Shown: positions 24,794-33,147 of the stretch, piece by piece | How the letters are laid out: each line of letters opens with the position of its first letter | Position numbering within the stretch: position 1 is the first letter of the stretch | NCBI RefSeq assembly: GCF_009663395.1 | Contig: NZ_QKNW01000001.1 | Span: 2,170,001-2,234,000 of the forward strand | Direction of reading: 5' to 3' | Source of the DNA: Halosegnis longus | GTDB taxonomy: Archaea; Halobacteriota; Halobacteria; Halobacteriales; Haloarculaceae | DNA length: 64,000 bases | Program-made: the position numbers and the translations under genes | The notes under the pieces: model-generated | Told to the model about the DNA's origin: nothing | Database searches by the model: none | The model's input: only the letters and a program-made list of their open reading frames with translations

Positions 24794-25681
24794 TCAGTAG
24801 TAGTAGGGGAACTCCGAGAAATCCGGCTCGCGATTCTGGTTGAACGCGTCTCGACCCTCCTGTGCTTCGTCGGTCATGTACCCCAACCGCGTCGCCTCGC
24901 CGGCGAAGACCTGCTGCCCGACGAGTCCGTCGGTGTCCATGTTGAACGCGTACTTGAGCATGCGCATGGCGTTGGGCGACTTCGAGAGCATCTCCTCGGC
25001 CCACTCCAGTGCGCGCTCCTCGAGTTCGGCCTGCGGGACGACCTCGTTCACCATCCCCATGTCGGCGGCCTCCTCCGCGGAGTAGGTCTTCCCGAGGAAG
25101 AACACCTCGCGCGCCTTCTTCTGGCCGATTTGGTGGGCGAGATACGCGCTGCCGAAGCCGGCGTCGTAGCTCCCGACGTCCGGGTCCGTCTGGAGGAACT
25201 TCGCCTCGGTTCCGGCGAGCGTCATGTCACAGACGACGTGCAGGGAGTGGCCGCCGCCGACCGCCCACCCCGGCACGACCGCGACGACGGGCTTTGGCAT
25301 GTGGCGAATCTGGCGCTGGACTTCGAGGATGTGGAGTCGCGGGCCGGGCGTGTCGTCGTCGAGGTCGTCGTCTTCATATTCGTAGCCGGCCTCGCCGCGA
25401 ATCCGCTGGTCGCCGCCCGAACAGAACGCCCAGCCGCCGTCCTTCGGGGAGGGGCCGTTGCCGGTGATGAAGACACAGCCCACGTCGGTCTGGCGCTTGG
25501 CGTGGTCGAGCGCAGTCGAGAGTTCGTCCACCGTCTCCGGGCGGAAGGCGTTGCGGACCTCCGGGCGGTCGAAGGCGATGCGGAGCGCGCCCACCTCGGT
25601 CGCGCGGTGATACGTCAAATCACGAAAATCGAACCCCTCGACCGGCTCCCAGCTGTCGGCGTCGAATAGCTCTGAGACCAT
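24794..25681 (-). CDS. menB: 1,4-dihydroxy-2-naphthoyl-CoA synthase MenB
   Basis: Crotonase-fold enzyme that closes the second ring of the naphthoquinone from o-succinylbenzoyl-CoA. The 295-residue protein has the MenB-specific stretch GNGPSPKDGGWAFCSGGDQ near residues 74-92, the oxyanion segment VVPGWAVGGGHSLHVVCD and TDPDVGSYDAGFGSAYLAHQ with the Ser/Asp of the active site. It follows menD by 37 bp and has its own start-site inverted repeat, so it may be read both from its own promoter and from menF-menD. Confidence 0.94.
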   Translation of the reverse strand: MVSELFDADSWEPVEGFDFRDLTYHRATEVGALRIAFDRPEVRNAFRPETVDELSTALDHAKRQTDVGCVFITGNGPSPKDGGWAFCSGGDQRIRGEAGYEYEDDDLDDDTPGPRLHILEVQRQIRHMPKPVVAVVPGWAVGGGHSLHVVCDMTLAGTEAKFLQTDPDVGSYDAGFGSAYLAHQIGQKKAREVFFLGKTYSAEEAADMGMVNEVVPQAELEERALEWAEEMLSKSPNAMRMLKYAFNMDTDGLVGQQVFAGEATRLGYMTDEAQEGRDAFNQNREPDFSEFPYYY

Positions 25682-25718
25682 ACCCCGCCAACGGGGGCCA
25701 CGGCAAAAATCCGGCCGA

Positions 25719-27485
25719 TTACAGCAGGTCCTCCTCGACGCGCGACTGGACCTGCTCGCGCACCCTGTGGCTCGCGTCCGAGTCGAACCGCACTTCGATG
25801 ACCTGCGTGCCCGACTGGTCGAGACTCGCTGCGTACGCCTCGCGAAAGCCCTCGCGCGTGCTCGCGCGAGCAAACGACAGCGAGTGCAGGTCGGCGGTCG
25901 CCGAGAAGTCGAGTCCGTGTGGCGTTCGGAAATACCCCTCGAAGGTGTCGTGGGCCTCGATGGGGAGCAGATGGAAGATGCCGCCGCCGTCGTTGTTGAT
26001 GAGGACGATGGTCGCGTCCAGCCCGAACCGGTCGAGCGCGAGCAAGCCGTTGGTGTCGTGGTAGTAGGCCAGGTCCCCCGTGACGAGCACGAGGGGGTCG
26101 TCGCTCGCGCTCTTCGCCCCGAGCGCCGTCGAGGTGATCCCGTCGATGCCCGAGACGCCACGATTGCCGAGCGTGGTCACCTCGCGCGCACTCGGCCGGG
26201 CGAACCGGTCCATGTCCCGAACGGGCATGGAGTTGGAGACGAAGACGGTGCTCGGGTCCGGCGCGCGGGCGAGGGCGTCGGCCACGACCTGCCCCTCGAA
26301 GAAGCGGTCCTCGTCGGCGACGAGGGGCCAGTACGCACGCTCCAGCGCGGCGAGTCGGTCTGCGTACGGCGTCTCGTCGGGCGCGGTGAGTCGGTCGGCG
26401 AGCGAGCGCGCCAGCCGAGTCGGCTCCGCGACGAGGGCCTCCGTCGCCGCGAACTCGGCCTCGCGCCAGCCGCCGGCCGGGTCGACGAGATACTGCCGGA
26501 GCGACGGGTCTGCCGTCGCGAGTGCGGCCAGCCGCTTCCGGAGCGGCTTCGAGGTCGGCGACGCGCCGAATCTGAGCACGAGGTCGGGCGCGCGCTCGTC
26601 GGTCAAGCCGTCGGCCCACGCGTCGTAGCCGCCGAGTATCGTCACGCCGTCCTGCTCGGTGTGGGGGCCGAATCGCAGTCCCGACAGCGGGTCCGCGAGC
26701 ACGGGAAAGCCGGCCGTGCGAGCCAGCGCGGCGAGGGCACCGCGATCGGGCGTCGGCTCGTCGGACGGACCACAGACGATGAGGCCCCGCTCTGCCGACT
26801 CGATGGCCGACACGAGGTCGGCGTGGTCGCCCGCCGCGAGCGTCGGCGTCCCCTGCGTGGTCTGGACGAACGGGCCGTCCCGACCCTCCGCCGCGAGCGG
26901 GTGCGCGTCGAGCCACGCCTCGGACACGTCGTCGGTCTCGACGGTCGGCTCCAGCGGCTTCCGGAACGGGACGTTCAGGTGGACGGGACCGGGGTTCGTC
27001 GCCGTCGTCGTGGCGACACCGCGGGAAATCGCAGTTCGGAGCGCCCGGAGCTTCCGGTCGTGGACCTCCGGTTCGGGGAGGGTGCGCTGGTGGCGCAGCG
27101 AGTCGCCGTAGAGGTTCGACTGCGAGACGGTCTGGTTCGCGCCCGAGTCGTCGAGTTCGGGCGGTCGGTCGGCAGTGAGCAGGAGCATCGGCACGCGAGC
27201 GCGGCCGGCCTCCATCACGGCCGGGTGGTAGTTCGCGAGCGCCGTCCCCGAGGTGCAGACGAGCGGCGTCGGCTTGCCCGTCTGTTTGGCGCGTCCGAGC
27301 GCGAAGAAGGCCGCCGAGCGCTCGTCCAGCTGCGAGTACGTCTCGATGTCCGGGTGGTGGGCGAAGGCGACCGTCAGCGGCGTCGAGCGCGACCCCGGCG
27401 AGAGCACCGCCGCGTCGACGCCCGCCTTCGCGAGTTCGTCGACGATGATTTCGCCCCACAGCGTGTTGACGTTTGGTGGCGTCAT
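25719..27485 (-). CDS. menD: SEPHCHC synthase MenD (thiamin diphosphate enzyme)
   Basis: Joins isochorismate and 2-oxoglutarate with loss of CO2. The 588-residue ThDP enzyme shows GSRSTPLTVAF near residues 30-40, the catalytic-face Glu in YSQLDERSAAF, and the ThDP/Mg part NRGVSGIDGITSTALG with VTGDLAYYHDTNG and INNDGGGIFHLLP. It overlaps the menF stop by 4 bp. Several long antisense and shifted reading frames cover it but lack any domain. Confidence 0.94.
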   Translation of the reverse strand: MTPPNVNTLWGEIIVDELAKAGVDAAVLSPGSRSTPLTVAFAHHPDIETYSQLDERSAAFFALGRAKQTGKPTPLVCTSGTALANYHPAVMEAGRARVPMLLLTADRPPELDDSGANQTVSQSNLYGDSLRHQRTLPEPEVHDRKLRALRTAISRGVATTTATNPGPVHLNVPFRKPLEPTVETDDVSEAWLDAHPLAAEGRDGPFVQTTQGTPTLAAGDHADLVSAIESAERGLIVCGPSDEPTPDRGALAALARTAGFPVLADPLSGLRFGPHTEQDGVTILGGYDAWADGLTDERAPDLVLRFGASPTSKPLRKRLAALATADPSLRQYLVDPAGGWREAEFAATEALVAEPTRLARSLADRLTAPDETPYADRLAALERAYWPLVADEDRFFEGQVVADALARAPDPSTVFVSNSMPVRDMDRFARPSAREVTTLGNRGVSGIDGITSTALGAKSASDDPLVLVTGDLAYYHDTNGLLALDRFGLDATIVLINNDGGGIFHLLPIEAHDTFEGYFRTPHGLDFSATADLHSLSFARASTREGFREAYAASLDQSGTQVIEVRFDSDASHRVREQVQSRVEEDLL

Positions 27486-28813
27486 TCGAGTTCGTCGAGC
27501 ATCGGCCGGTACTTGAGCTGCACTTCGTCCCACTCGGCGTCGGGGTCGGAGTCCTCCACGATGCCGACGCCGGCAAACAGGGTGGCCGTGTCGCCGGCGG
27601 TCACGGCAGAGCGAATCGCCACGGCGAAGCTGCCGTGGCCGGCGGCGTCGAACCAGCCGACCGGCGCGGCGTACCAGCCGCGGTCGAACGACTCGGTGTC
27701 GCGAATCGTGGCCAGCGCGCGGTCCGGGGGGAGGCCCCCGACGGCCGGCGTCGGATGGAGCGCCTCCACCAGCGTCAGGACGTGTTCGTCGTCGGACAGC
27801 GTCGCCGTAATCGGCGTTTCGAGGTGTTGGACCGTGGCGAGTCGGCGCACGTCGCGCTCGCCGGTCGAGATGGTAGCCGCGAACGGGGCCAGCTGGTCGC
27901 GAATCGCGTCCACGACGATGTCGTGCTCGTGGACGTTCTTCTCGTCGCGGCGAAGCTCGTCCGCCAGCCACTCGTCCTCGGCGGGGGTGTCGCCGCGCCC
28001 GGTCGTCCCCGCGAGTGCCCCCGTCGCGAGCGTTCGCCCGCGGAGGGTGGCGAGTCGTTCGGGCGTCGCGCCGATGAACGCCGGCGTCGGCTCCGTGTCC
28101 CCGGTCGGCTCGAACAGGAATCGGTAACAATCGGGGTAGGTGTCGGCGAGTCGGGCGGTCACCTCGTGGGCGGCGAGCGGGCCGTCCAGCCGCGCCCGGA
28201 GGGCCATCGCGAGGACGACCTTCCGGAGTTCGCCGGCGGCGATGCGGTCGGTCGCGTCCGTCACCGACGCCCGCCACGCCTCCTTCGTCGTCGTGCGCTC
28301 GCGCTCGACGACGCTGGACGCGCGCATCGTCTCTGGAGTCGGGAGATTCGACAGGTTCGTCGCCGTGTCGTCGAGTTCGTCGGTGACGACCTCGGCGGTG
28401 GCGTCCGGGCCGACGCCGTTCACCGTCAGCCACGCCGCGTCGTCGGTGTAGGTGACCTGCCGGCGCGGGAGGACGAACTGCGCGCTCGGAAACGCCCCCC
28501 ACGGCTCCTCGGTCGTGTCGTGTTCGTCGTGGAAGGCGAAGCCGCCGAACAGCCGCGGACGGGCGGCCTCGGTGCCGGCGTGGACGTCCCCCTCGGCGAA
28601 CAGGCGGTCGGCGGCCGCCCGCACGTCACCGAACCGGTCCTCGCCGCCGGCAGTGAGCGTCGCCGCGGCTCCCGACCCGATGACGGTCTCTTCGCCGTCG
28701 CCGCTCCAGAACACGCGCGGAGTCGCGGCGTCGGCCAGCGCGGCCCGTGCAGGGGGCGCGGAGATCTCGCGCGCACGGGAGACGACCCGCATCTCGTCGC
28801 CGAGCGATTTCAT
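27482..28813 (-). CDS. menF: Isochorismate synthase MenF
   Basis: Isomerises chorismate to isochorismate, the entry step. The 443-residue chorismate-binding protein has the family segments GELRKVVLAMALRAR near 200, FIGATPERLATL, TGALAGTTGRG and the C-terminal AGVGIVEDSDPDAEWDEV with Mg-ligand acids. First gene of menF-menD-menB. The upstream TATA-like ATACATAAG (on the minus strand, about 28840-28850) and an inverted repeat at the start codon mark its promoter. Confidence 0.93.
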   Translation of the reverse strand: MKSLGDEMRVVSRAREISAPPARAALADAATPRVFWSGDGEETVIGSGAAATLTAGGEDRFGDVRAAADRLFAEGDVHAGTEAARPRLFGGFAFHDEHDTTEEPWGAFPSAQFVLPRRQVTYTDDAAWLTVNGVGPDATAEVVTDELDDTATNLSNLPTPETMRASSVVERERTTTKEAWRASVTDATDRIAAGELRKVVLAMALRARLDGPLAAHEVTARLADTYPDCYRFLFEPTGDTEPTPAFIGATPERLATLRGRTLATGALAGTTGRGDTPAEDEWLADELRRDEKNVHEHDIVVDAIRDQLAPFAATISTGERDVRRLATVQHLETPITATLSDDEHVLTLVEALHPTPAVGGLPPDRALATIRDTESFDRGWYAAPVGWFDAAGHGSFAVAIRSAVTAGDTATLFAGVGIVEDSDPDAEWDEVQLKYRPMLDELE

Positions 28814-28830
28814 TACCCCACGGTAGGGGT
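28814..28830 (-). promoter_or_regulatory. Inverted repeat and 13-nt motif at menF start
   Basis: TACCCCACGGTAG with GGGGT next to it, forming ACCCC...GGGGT directly before the menF ATG. It matches the menA motif at 12 of 13 bases. See the finding on the men starts. Confidence 0.4.
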
Positions 28831-28866
28831 GCCACTGGCTTATGTATCCCGTTCGGGTACCCCGTC

Positions 28867-29457
28867 TCAGGCGTACCGTTCCTCGTTCCAGGGGTTCGCC
28901 GTGTTGGAGTAGCCCCGCTTTTCCCAGTAGCCGCGTTCCGGCTCGGTCAGGAACTCGATTCCGGTGAGCCACTTGGCCCCTTTGTACGCGTAGCGGTGCG
29001 GGACGACGACCCGGACGGGTCCCCCGTGGTCGGCGGGGAGGCGCTCGCCGTCGTGTTCCCACGTCACGAGCAGCTCGCGGCGGTCGCACACGTCGAGCGG
29101 GAGATTCGTCGTGTAGCCGTCCGCGGCGTGGAACATGACGTGGACCGCCTCGTCTGTCACGCCGGCCGCCTCCGTGATGGTCGGGAACGTGACGCCCGTG
29201 AACTCGTTGTCGAGTCGCGACCACCCCGTCACGCAGTGGAAATCCTGTCGCTGGGTCTCGGTGTCGAGTTCCCGCAGCGCATCGAAGTCGAGTTCGAGCC
29301 GTTCGTCGACGGCTCCCCACACGTCGAGCGTCCACTCGCTCAGGTCGACGGACGGTGTACCGGACTTCGACAGGACGGGAAACCGCGTCGTCTCGCGTTG
29401 TCCCGGCGGGACGCGCTCGCCGTCGAACTCTTCGTGGAGGGAGGTGGCGTCGTACAT
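28867..29457 (-). CDS. Sulfite-oxidase-like molybdopterin-dependent oxidoreductase
   Basis: A 196-residue protein made only of the oxidoreductase molybdopterin-binding domain (YedY/sulfite oxidase superfamily). The Mo-binding Cys is in HCVTGWSRLD near residue 75; PLRVVVPHRYAYKGAKWLTGI-type text (PVRVVVPHRYAYKGAKW) near 150 matches the pterin-binding end of the domain. No signal or Tat peptide is seen, so it looks cytoplasmic. It may act as a small reductase of oxidised sulfur compounds. No heme partner is adjacent. Confidence 0.82.
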   Translation of the reverse strand: MYDATSLHEEFDGERVPPGQRETTRFPVLSKSGTPSVDLSEWTLDVWGAVDERLELDFDALRELDTETQRQDFHCVTGWSRLDNEFTGVTFPTITEAAGVTDEAVHVMFHAADGYTTNLPLDVCDRRELLVTWEHDGERLPADHGGPVRVVVPHRYAYKGAKWLTGIEFLTEPERGYWEKRGYSNTANPWNEERYA

Positions 29458-29585
29458 ACGCTCGAATACGGCTCAGTCGACGTTAGCCTGCCGCTCTCCT
29501 CGCTTGCGAACGGACAAGAAATTTGTCGGTATCGGTAGCCCAAATTCGTCTCTCGTTAAATTATCCAGTACTGTTAAATGCCCCA

Positions 29586-29602
29586 GCATCAAATTTTGAT
29601 GC
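29586..29602 (+). promoter_or_regulatory. Palindromic operator candidate upstream of RHH gene
   Basis: GCATCAAATTTTGATGC is a 17-bp palindrome with 8-bp perfect arms and one central base. It lies between the TATA-like GTTAAAT (29573-29579) and the ATG at 29606, i.e. over the likely transcription start, an ideal repressor site. A second GTTAAAT is at 29555-29561. Confidence 0.6.
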
Positions 29603-29605
29603 AAC

Positions 29606-29818
29606 ATGGTGAAAGCCGACATCACGGTGCCGGAGCATCTCGAGATGCAACTCACGCAGCTCGTCGAGCAGGGCGAGTTCGAGAGCCGGGAGGAGGCCAT
29701 CGAAGACGTGCTCTCTGCGGGGATTCGCGCCTACAAGACCTCGGGACCGATGGAGGACGAAGAGCCGAGCTACGAGGAAGACGGGATGATGGGCCACGAC
29801 GACGAGTACGTCTTCTAA
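29606..29818 (+). CDS. Ribbon-helix-helix (CopG-like) DNA-binding protein
   Basis: A 70-residue protein with the ribbon ADITVPEHLEMQL at residues 4-16 and helices LTQLVEQGEFES and REEAIEDVLSAGIRAYK, the pattern of RHH/CopG proteins that bind palindromes as dimers. The C-terminal tail (about 50-70) is acidic and ends in DDEYVF. Self-regulation through the palindrome 4 bp before its start is likely. No toxin partner is next to it. Confidence 0.82.
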   Translation: MVKADITVPEHLEMQLTQLVEQGEFESREEAIEDVLSAGIRAYKTSGPMEDEEPSYEEDGMMGHDDEYVF

Positions 29819-29843
29819 TCGTGTAACTGGGTTCCACACAAGG

Positions 29844-29849
29844 TTTATC
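29844..29849 (+). promoter_or_regulatory. TATA box of the UPF0058 gene
   Basis: TTTATC is centred about 27 nt before the ATG at 29873, with GGCGTTTC between, giving a leaderless transcript. Confidence 0.5.
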
Positions 29850-29872
29850 GGCGTTTCTACGGAACTACGCGC

Positions 29873-30151
29873 ATGCACAAAGAGGAACTGCTCGAGCTCC
29901 ACGGCCACATGGTCGAGATCATGCAGACGTTCCGCGAGATGGACGCCGTCGAGACGAACGCCTTCGACGCCTACGACGAACTCGACGTGGAGCCGGGCGA
30001 CGTACACAAATCGAAAAGCGAGCACAAACACGCCGTCTTCGTCCTCGGAAACGCGCTCGCAGACGTGATGAGCGACGACGAGTTCTCCGACGCCGGCCGC
30101 ATCGGCAAGCGCATGGAGGAGCTCGCGAAAGACGCACAAAACAAGCTGTAG
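29873..30151 (+). CDS. UPF0058 family protein
   Basis: A 92-residue helical protein with MHKEELLELHGHMVEIMQTF at the start and a dense run of His/Lys (VHKSKSEHKHAVFVLG) near residues 45-60, matching the archaeal UPF0058 family. Function unknown; the two helices suggest a small nucleic-acid or metal-binding helical bundle. Length fits the family. Confidence 0.85.
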   Translation: MHKEELLELHGHMVEIMQTFREMDAVETNAFDAYDELDVEPGDVHKSKSEHKHAVFVLGNALADVMSDDEFSDAGRIGKRMEELAKDAQNKL

Positions 30152-30226
30152 CCTCGTTAGCACTCTCGGCTGCGTGTCACGCCATCTCGTGGCAAGAATC
30201 ATTACGGTCCCCCACGAGATACGGAT

Positions 30227-31879
30227 ATGCCCGGAGGTCACACCCAGACACTGCGGCCGTTCCTGTGGCGCGCGAGCAAACTGTACCCGGACACCGAAAT
30301 CGTCTCTCGCGACCACGACGGCATCAGCCGGACGACGTACAGCGAGTACGCCGGTCGCACGGCACAGCTTGCGAACGCGCTCGACGACCACGGCATCGAA
30401 CACGAAGACCGCGTCGCGACCTTCTGTTGGAACACCGAACGCCACTACGAGACGTACTTCGGCGTTCCGTCGATGGGCGCACAGCTGCACACCATCAACC
30501 CACTGCTGCCGGACGAACACGTCCGGTACATCGTCGACAACGCCGACGACGAACTCATCTTCGTCGACCCGTCGCTCGCGGAGAAGCTCGCGGGCGCAGC
30601 CGAGGGAGCCGAGGAGTTCGACGGCGTCGACTTCGTCGTGATGGGCGACGAGGAGGTAGATGTGCTCGACGCGCCGGACTACGAGTCGTTCCTCGACGGC
30701 CACGACACGGAGTACGACTGGCCCGACCTCCCCAGCGACCAGCCCGCCGGCATGTGTTACACCTCCGGCACGACGGGGAAGCCGAAGGGCGTCGAGTACA
30801 CCCAGTCGATGCTGTGGAGCCACACGATGACGACGCTCACCCCGCAGGGGATTCCGATGGAGGACGACGACGTGGTGATGCCGGTCGTCCCGATGTTCCA
30901 CGTCAACGCGTGGGGGATGCCCTTCACCGCGACCGCGGCGGGCTCGAAACACGTCTACCCCGGTCCCTCGCCCGACCCGGAGGACATCGCGATGCTCATC
31001 GAGGAGGAGGGGGTCACCGTCACCGCCGGCGTCCCGACGGTGTGGCTCGGCCTGATGGAGTACTGTGAGGACAACGAGGTCGACCTCACCTCTCTGGACC
31101 GCATCATCGTCGGCGGCTCCGCCGCACCGCGGTCGATGATTCGGTGGTTCGACAACCGCGGCGTCGAGGTGCTCCACGCGTGGGGCATGACGGAGATGTC
31201 GCCCATCGGGAGCGTCTCGATGCTCAAGTCCGACCTCGAGGACGCCGACTACGAGACCCAACTCGACAAGCGGGGCAAGCAGGGTATCATGGTCCCCGGT
31301 ATCGAGTTCAAGGTCATCGACGAGAACGACGAGGAGATCGCCTGGGACGGCGAGGAGTTCGGCGAACTCCACGTCCGCGGGCCGACGATTACGAAGGAGT
31401 ACTTCAAGCGTCCCGAGGCGAACGAGGAGGACTTCGAGGACGGGTGGCTCAAGACCGGCGACGTGGTGAGCGTCGACCCGGACGGCTACATCCAGATCGT
31501 CGACCGCGCGAAGGACGTCATCAAATCCGGCGGCGAGTGGATTTCCTCGGTCGAACTGGAGAACGCGATCATGGCCCACGACGACGTGACCGAGGCGACC
31601 GTCGTCGGTGTCCCCCACGAGAAGTGGCAGGAGCGACCCGTGGCGTTCGTCGTGCCGGCCGACGGGGCCGACCGCGACACGCTCGAAGAGGGAATTATGG
31701 AGCTGTTGCGCGACGAGTACCCGAAGTGGTGGCTCCCGGACGCCGTCGAGTACATCGAGGAGGTACCCAAGACGGCGACGGGGAAGTTCTCGAAGAAGGA
31801 CCTGCGCGAGCAGTACAGCGGTGACCGCCTGCTCGCGGGCAACACGCCCGACGAGGCGGCCCCCGGCCAGGACGACTGA
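30227..31879 (+). CDS. Long-chain fatty-acid-CoA ligase (acyl-CoA synthetase)
   Basis: Activates a fatty acid to acyl-CoA via an acyl-adenylate. The 550-residue ANL enzyme has P-loop YTSGTTGKPKGVE near residues 177-190, the fatty-acid site FHVNAWGMPF, HAWGMTEMSP near 322, the hinge DRAKDVIKSGGEWISSVELE near 425-445 and the C-terminal Lys in PKTATGKFSKK. Close in type to archaeal medium/long-chain FadD homologues. It starts a group with an acyl-CoA dehydrogenase and a metallohydrolase on the same strand. Confidence 0.88.
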   Translation: MPGGHTQTLRPFLWRASKLYPDTEIVSRDHDGISRTTYSEYAGRTAQLANALDDHGIEHEDRVATFCWNTERHYETYFGVPSMGAQLHTINPLLPDEHVRYIVDNADDELIFVDPSLAEKLAGAAEGAEEFDGVDFVVMGDEEVDVLDAPDYESFLDGHDTEYDWPDLPSDQPAGMCYTSGTTGKPKGVEYTQSMLWSHTMTTLTPQGIPMEDDDVVMPVVPMFHVNAWGMPFTATAAGSKHVYPGPSPDPEDIAMLIEEEGVTVTAGVPTVWLGLMEYCEDNEVDLTSLDRIIVGGSAAPRSMIRWFDNRGVEVLHAWGMTEMSPIGSVSMLKSDLEDADYETQLDKRGKQGIMVPGIEFKVIDENDEEIAWDGEEFGELHVRGPTITKEYFKRPEANEEDFEDGWLKTGDVVSVDPDGYIQIVDRAKDVIKSGGEWISSVELENAIMAHDDVTEATVVGVPHEKWQERPVAFVVPADGADRDTLEEGIMELLRDEYPKWWLPDAVEYIEEVPKTATGKFSKKDLREQYSGDRLLAGNTPDEAAPGQDD

Positions 31880-31882
31880 CGC

Positions 31883-31905
31883 GTAAACGCACGAGAACTG
31901 TTTAC
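31883..31905 (+). promoter_or_regulatory. GTAAAC...GTTTAC inverted repeat upstream of TATA
   Basis: Arms GTAAAC (31883-31888) and GTTTAC (31900-31905) are separated by 11 bp, one helical turn, and lie directly upstream of a GGTATTTACT box (31917-31926), centred about 27 nt before the ATG at 31948. That is where a regulator such as a fatty-acid-responsive factor could bind. A looser TTACA/TGTAA pair lies before the other acyl-CoA dehydrogenase start at 48624. Confidence 0.45.
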
Positions 31906-31947
31906 ACGTTTCAGGAGGTATTTACTGCCGGAACTCCAACCTTCCGT

Positions 31948-33102
31948 ATGGATTTACTGGACGATACCGTCGTGCCCGAGCACGCACACGACATCAAGCA
32001 GGAGGCCCGCGAGTTCGCCGAGGAGCACATCGAGCCGAACGCCGAGGAGTACCACCGCTCCGGTGAGTACCCGTGGGAGGTGCTCGAAGCCGGCATGGAC
32101 GCGAACCTCATCGCCCAGGACATCAGCGAGGAGTACGGCGGGCGCGGACTCGACCTGCCGCAGGTCCTCGCGGTCGCGGAGGAGTTTTACCGTGCCGACG
32201 CCGGCATCGCCCTGACGCTCCAGCTCGCGAGCTTCGGTGCCGGCATCATGGAGGAACACGGCACCGACGAGCAGTGTGAGGAGTATCTGCGTCCCGTCGC
32301 CGAGAACGACCAGATTACCGGCCTCGCCGTCTCCGAACCCGAGACCGGCTCCGACCTGGCCGGCATGACCACGAGCGCCGAGAAGGACGGCGACGAGTGG
32401 GTGCTCAACGGGGAGAAGTACTGGGTCGGCAACGGCGTGGAGGCCGACTGGGTGACGCTGTACGCGAAGACCGGCGACGACCCCGACAACAGATACGGCA
32501 ACTACTCGATGTTCATCGTCCCGACGGACACCGAGGGGTACGAGGCCCAACACATCCCCGAGAAGATGGGGATGCGCGCCTCGAAGCAGGCCCACATCGT
32601 GCTCGATGACGCCCGGATTCCGGAGGAGAACCTCATCGGCGTCGAGGGGGGTGGCTTCTACATGCTCGCGGACTTCTTCAACCACGGCCGTATCGTGGTC
32701 GGGGGCCACGGGCTCGGGCTGGCGGCCGCCGCCATCGAGGAAGCGTGGGAGTTCGCCCACGGCCGCAACGCCTTCGGCCGCACCATCAACGAGTTCCAGT
32801 CCGTCCAGCACATCCTCGCGGACATGCGACTGGAGTTCGAGTCGGCGCGCGCGCTCAACTGGCGTGCCGCCGAGAAGGTCGAGAACGACGACCACGGCGG
32901 CTTCTGGGCGTCCATGGCGAAGGTGAAGTCCACGGAGGTCGCCAACGACTGCGCCGAACGCGGGATGCAGCTTCACGGCGGTCGCTCCGTCCTGCTTGAG
33001 AACAAGATTTCACGCGTCTACCGCGACGTTCGCATCCCGGTCATCTACGAGGGCGCAAACGAGATTCAGCGCAACCTCATCTACCGACAGGCACCGAACT
33101 AA
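31948..33102 (+). CDS. Acyl-CoA dehydrogenase
   Basis: FAD flavoprotein that makes the trans-2-enoyl bond in beta-oxidation. The 384-residue protein shows N-terminal helical domain, FAD-binding strands (GLAVSEPETGSDLAGM, YWVGNG), the adenine-side helix and the catalytic Glu in IYEGANEIQRNLI near residue 366. Acyl length not predictable. Own promoter is likely, see the operator entry. Confidence 0.88.
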   Translation: MDLLDDTVVPEHAHDIKQEAREFAEEHIEPNAEEYHRSGEYPWEVLEAGMDANLIAQDISEEYGGRGLDLPQVLAVAEEFYRADAGIALTLQLASFGAGIMEEHGTDEQCEEYLRPVAENDQITGLAVSEPETGSDLAGMTTSAEKDGDEWVLNGEKYWVGNGVEADWVTLYAKTGDDPDNRYGNYSMFIVPTDTEGYEAQHIPEKMGMRASKQAHIVLDDARIPEENLIGVEGGGFYMLADFFNHGRIVVGGHGLGLAAAAIEEAWEFAHGRNAFGRTINEFQSVQHILADMRLEFESARALNWRAAEKVENDDHGGFWASMAKVKSTEVANDCAERGMQLHGGRSVLLENKISRVYRDVRIPVIYEGANEIQRNLIYRQAPN

Positions 33103-33147
33103 CCCGAGCGCACACTGTTTTTAGCGTCGCCGGCCGTACGTGAACGC

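Noticed and set aside
24483-24800. 105-residue plus-strand ORF in the men gap
   Set aside because: It reads through the 28-bp palindrome and other inverted repeats and its codon use is unlike the neighbours.
25767-28127. 786-residue open frame on the plus strand opposite menD and menF
   Set aside because: Arg-rich shadow frame of menD and menF, with no domains.
29561-31618. 685-residue minus-strand open frame across RHH, UPF0058 and the acyl-CoA synthetase
   Set aside because: Spans three real genes of the opposite strand and lacks any motif.
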